From assembly GCA_016191895.1 (NCBI GenBank), contig JACPVD010000088.1, positions 1-6,677 on the forward strand: DNA of 6,677 nt, written 5' to 3'. The position numbers were made by a program, and so were the translations under genes. Position 1 is the first letter of the stretch. Each line of letters begins with the position of its first letter. The notes beneath the pieces are model-generated. The model worked only from the letters and a program-made list of their open reading frames with translations. It was not told where the DNA came from and searched no databases. Positions 5,553 to 6,677 of the stretch are shown in pieces. This DNA comes from Chloroflexota bacterium. GTDB taxonomy: Bacteria > Chloroflexota > Anaerolineae > Anaerolineales > Villigracilaceae.

Positions 5553-5625
5553 TGTACCGTAAGAGCGCGCGAAGCATGCCCATAACACCCACGCCCCAGT
5601 TTTAGAGGTTTCCTGATAAATAAAA
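5553..5625. other. Short intergenic spacer, no feature seen
   Basis: This spacer between the SLH gene stop and the shared terminator holds no ORF with a ribosome binding site, no repeat and no promoter-like element that I can support. It ends in an A/T-rich stretch whose A-tract (5622-5627) becomes the U-tract of the leftward terminator. Confidence 0.6.
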
Positions 5626-5665
5626 AAGACCCCCGAGTTTCGCTTTGCGAAATCCCGGGGGTCTT
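5626..5665. terminator. Bidirectional intrinsic terminator between convergent genes
   Basis: AAGACCCCCG (5626-5635) pairs perfectly with CGGGGGTCTT (5656-5665). After a small internal loop, TTTCGC (5638-5643) pairs with GCGAAA (5647-5652) around a TTT loop. Read leftward, the stem is followed at once by TTTTTTATTTA, an excellent terminator for the M3 peptidase gene, whose stop lies 8 nt away. Read rightward, the U-rich stretch starts about 8 nt after the stem and falls in the lysine-tail codons of the opposing gene, so termination of the SLH gene is likely but less ideal. Confidence 0.9.
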
Positions 5666-5672
5666 CTGTGTT

Positions 5673-6677
5673 CTATTTTTTCTTTCCCTTCTTGCTTTTT
5701 TCCTTTACTGTTTTCTTCTTCGCTTTGGCTTTCTTCGGCTTGTTATTCACCGGCAGTTTCTCCAACTCGCTCACCAATTTCTCCAGCACATCGAAACCGC
5801 CCTGCCAGAACTTCGCCGAGCGGATGTCCACACCTGCTTCGGTGAGGATTTTCTCCGGCGATTCCGACCCGCCGGCGGAGAGGATTTTTAGATACTTCGG
5901 CTTGAACGATTCTCCTTCCGCTTTGAACTGCTGATATAACGAGAGCACCAGCAATTGCCCGAATGCGTAGGCGTACACATAGAACGGGGTGTGATAGATG
6001 TGCGGAATGCCCACCCATTCCCATTTGAAATCATCGCCGATGTCGATTGAATCGCCGAACTGTTCTTTCAGATTCTCCATGTATGCGGCGCACAATTCAT
6101 CCACCGAGGCGTTCTTGTGGATCATTTCATGCGCCTTCTTTTCGAACAACGCAAAATAACTCTGTCGCAGGATCGTGGCGTAGGAGTCGTCCATTTGTTT
6201 GAACAGGATGTCGCGCCGGACGGATTCGTCCGTCTCTTCGACCAGCAGTTTGTCGATGAGCACCATCTCCGCAAACGTGGACGCGGTCTCTGCCAGCGGG
6301 AGGGAAGCCTGGAATGAGAATGTGTTATGTCCCGCCGCCAGCATCGAGTGAATGGCGTGACCGAGTTCATGCGCCAGAATCGCCACCTCTCGCGCCGTTC
6401 CCTGATAGTTGACCAGCACCCAGGGAGTCATCTCCGGCAATACCGACCAGCAGAACGCGCCGCCGGCCTTTCCCTTACGGATCTCGCTATCGAGCCGGTT
6501 CTCATCGAAGACGCGTTTTGCCAGCGCGGCCACATTCGGGTCGAAGGCGGAAAATGCGTCCAACACCATGTTGGCGGCGGTATCGAAATCATAGTTTTTC
6601 TTGGAACGTGCGACCGGCGCATAAATATCATAGCGGCGCAATTGTTTCATGCCAATGTGTTTGGCCTTCAGCCTGAA
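5673..6677 (-). CDS. pepF: M3-family oligoendopeptidase (PepF-like), C-terminal part; 5' end outside window
   Basis: Zinc metallopeptidase that cleaves short peptides, normally cytoplasmic. The frame is open to the window edge (FRLKAKHIG precedes Met at 6650) and gives 334 residues to TAG at 5673-5675, roughly the C-terminal half of a family of about 600 residues. Counting from Met 6650: MKQLRRYDIYAPV; the catalytic HELGHAIHSMLA at 94-105 (His94, Glu95, His98); the third zinc ligand, probably Glu121 in LAETASTFAE; and the substrate-binding Tyr/His-rich IYHTPFYVYAYAFGQ at 218-232. All expected active-site elements are intact. The last 20 or so residues (from about 305) are almost all Lys with some Ala/Thr/Glu/Ser/Gly, a tail not needed for the fold. 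An internal Met at 6650 is not the start, because family sequence continues upstream. The gene converges on the SLH gene and shares its terminator. Confidence 0.93.
   Translation of the reverse strand, partial: FRLKAKHIGMKQLRRYDIYAPVARSKKNYDFDTAANMVLDAFSAFDPNVAALAKRVFDENRLDSEIRKGKAGGAFCWSVLPEMTPWVLVNYQGTAREVAILAHELGHAIHSMLAAGHNTFSFQASLPLAETASTFAEMVLIDKLLVEETDESVRRDILFKQMDDSYATILRQSYFALFEKKAHEMIHKNASVDELCAAYMENLKEQFGDSIDIGDDFKWEWVGIPHIYHTPFYVYAYAFGQLLVLSLYQQFKAEGESFKPKYLKILSAGGSESPEKILTEAGVDIRSAKFWQGGFDVLEKLVSELEKLPVNNKPKKAKAKKKTVKEKSKKGKKK

Noticed and set aside
4953..5588. Antisense frame of 211 codons opposite the SLH repeats
   Set aside because: It mirrors the tandem repeats of the sense gene, and its apparent internal repetition is inherited from them. 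No ribosome binding site and no family resemblance.

Overview
The window reads like a chromosomal stretch from a member of the Chloroflexota, probably class Anaerolineae. That placement is inferred from three things: the character of the DnaJ and M3-peptidase sequences, a CbiM with a fused PDGLE domain, and a secreted beta-helix protein ending in cysteine-containing SLH repeats. It rests on recognition alone, with no database search. Most genes read rightward; the last one reads leftward.

Layout. (1) nt 1-361: 3' end of a dnaJ-type co-chaperone gene, cut by the window edge. (2) nt 362-522: intergenic region with a degenerate heptamer repeat, an 11-bp hairpin, candidate -10 elements and a strong Shine-Dalgarno site. 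(3) nt 523-3057: a compact cobalt/nickel ECF transporter operon, cbiM (with fused C-terminal PDGLE/CbiN-like domain), cbiQ and cbiO. (4) nt 3098-3223: an unlisted 41-codon small ORF with a well-placed Shine-Dalgarno site, ending 4 nt before a strong intrinsic terminator at 3228-3263. (5) nt 3315-5552: a 745-residue secreted right-handed beta-helix protein ending in three SLH-type repeats. (6) nt 5626-5665: a bidirectional terminator between convergent genes. (7) nt 5673-6677, minus strand: the C-terminal part of an M3-family oligoendopeptidase (PepF-like) with an intact HELGH site and a lysine-rich tail.

How the genes work together. CbiM binds the metal ion, CbiQ is the transmembrane coupling protein and CbiO the ATPase, so the three genes encode a nearly complete Co2+/Ni2+ importer. 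No second ATPase is needed, because CbiO can act as a homodimer. The flanking dnaJ, beta-helix/SLH and pepF genes have no evident functional link to metal uptake. No phage, transposon, CRISPR, tRNA or rRNA feature is visible.

Nothing here is clearly a new system. The points most worth a second look are: the 7-residue N-terminal extension of CbiM, which displaces the expected metal-binding N-terminus; the small ORF wedged against a terminator just upstream of the surface-protein gene; the cysteine-paired SLH repeats; and degenerate 7-nt-period repeats in two separate intergenic gaps.
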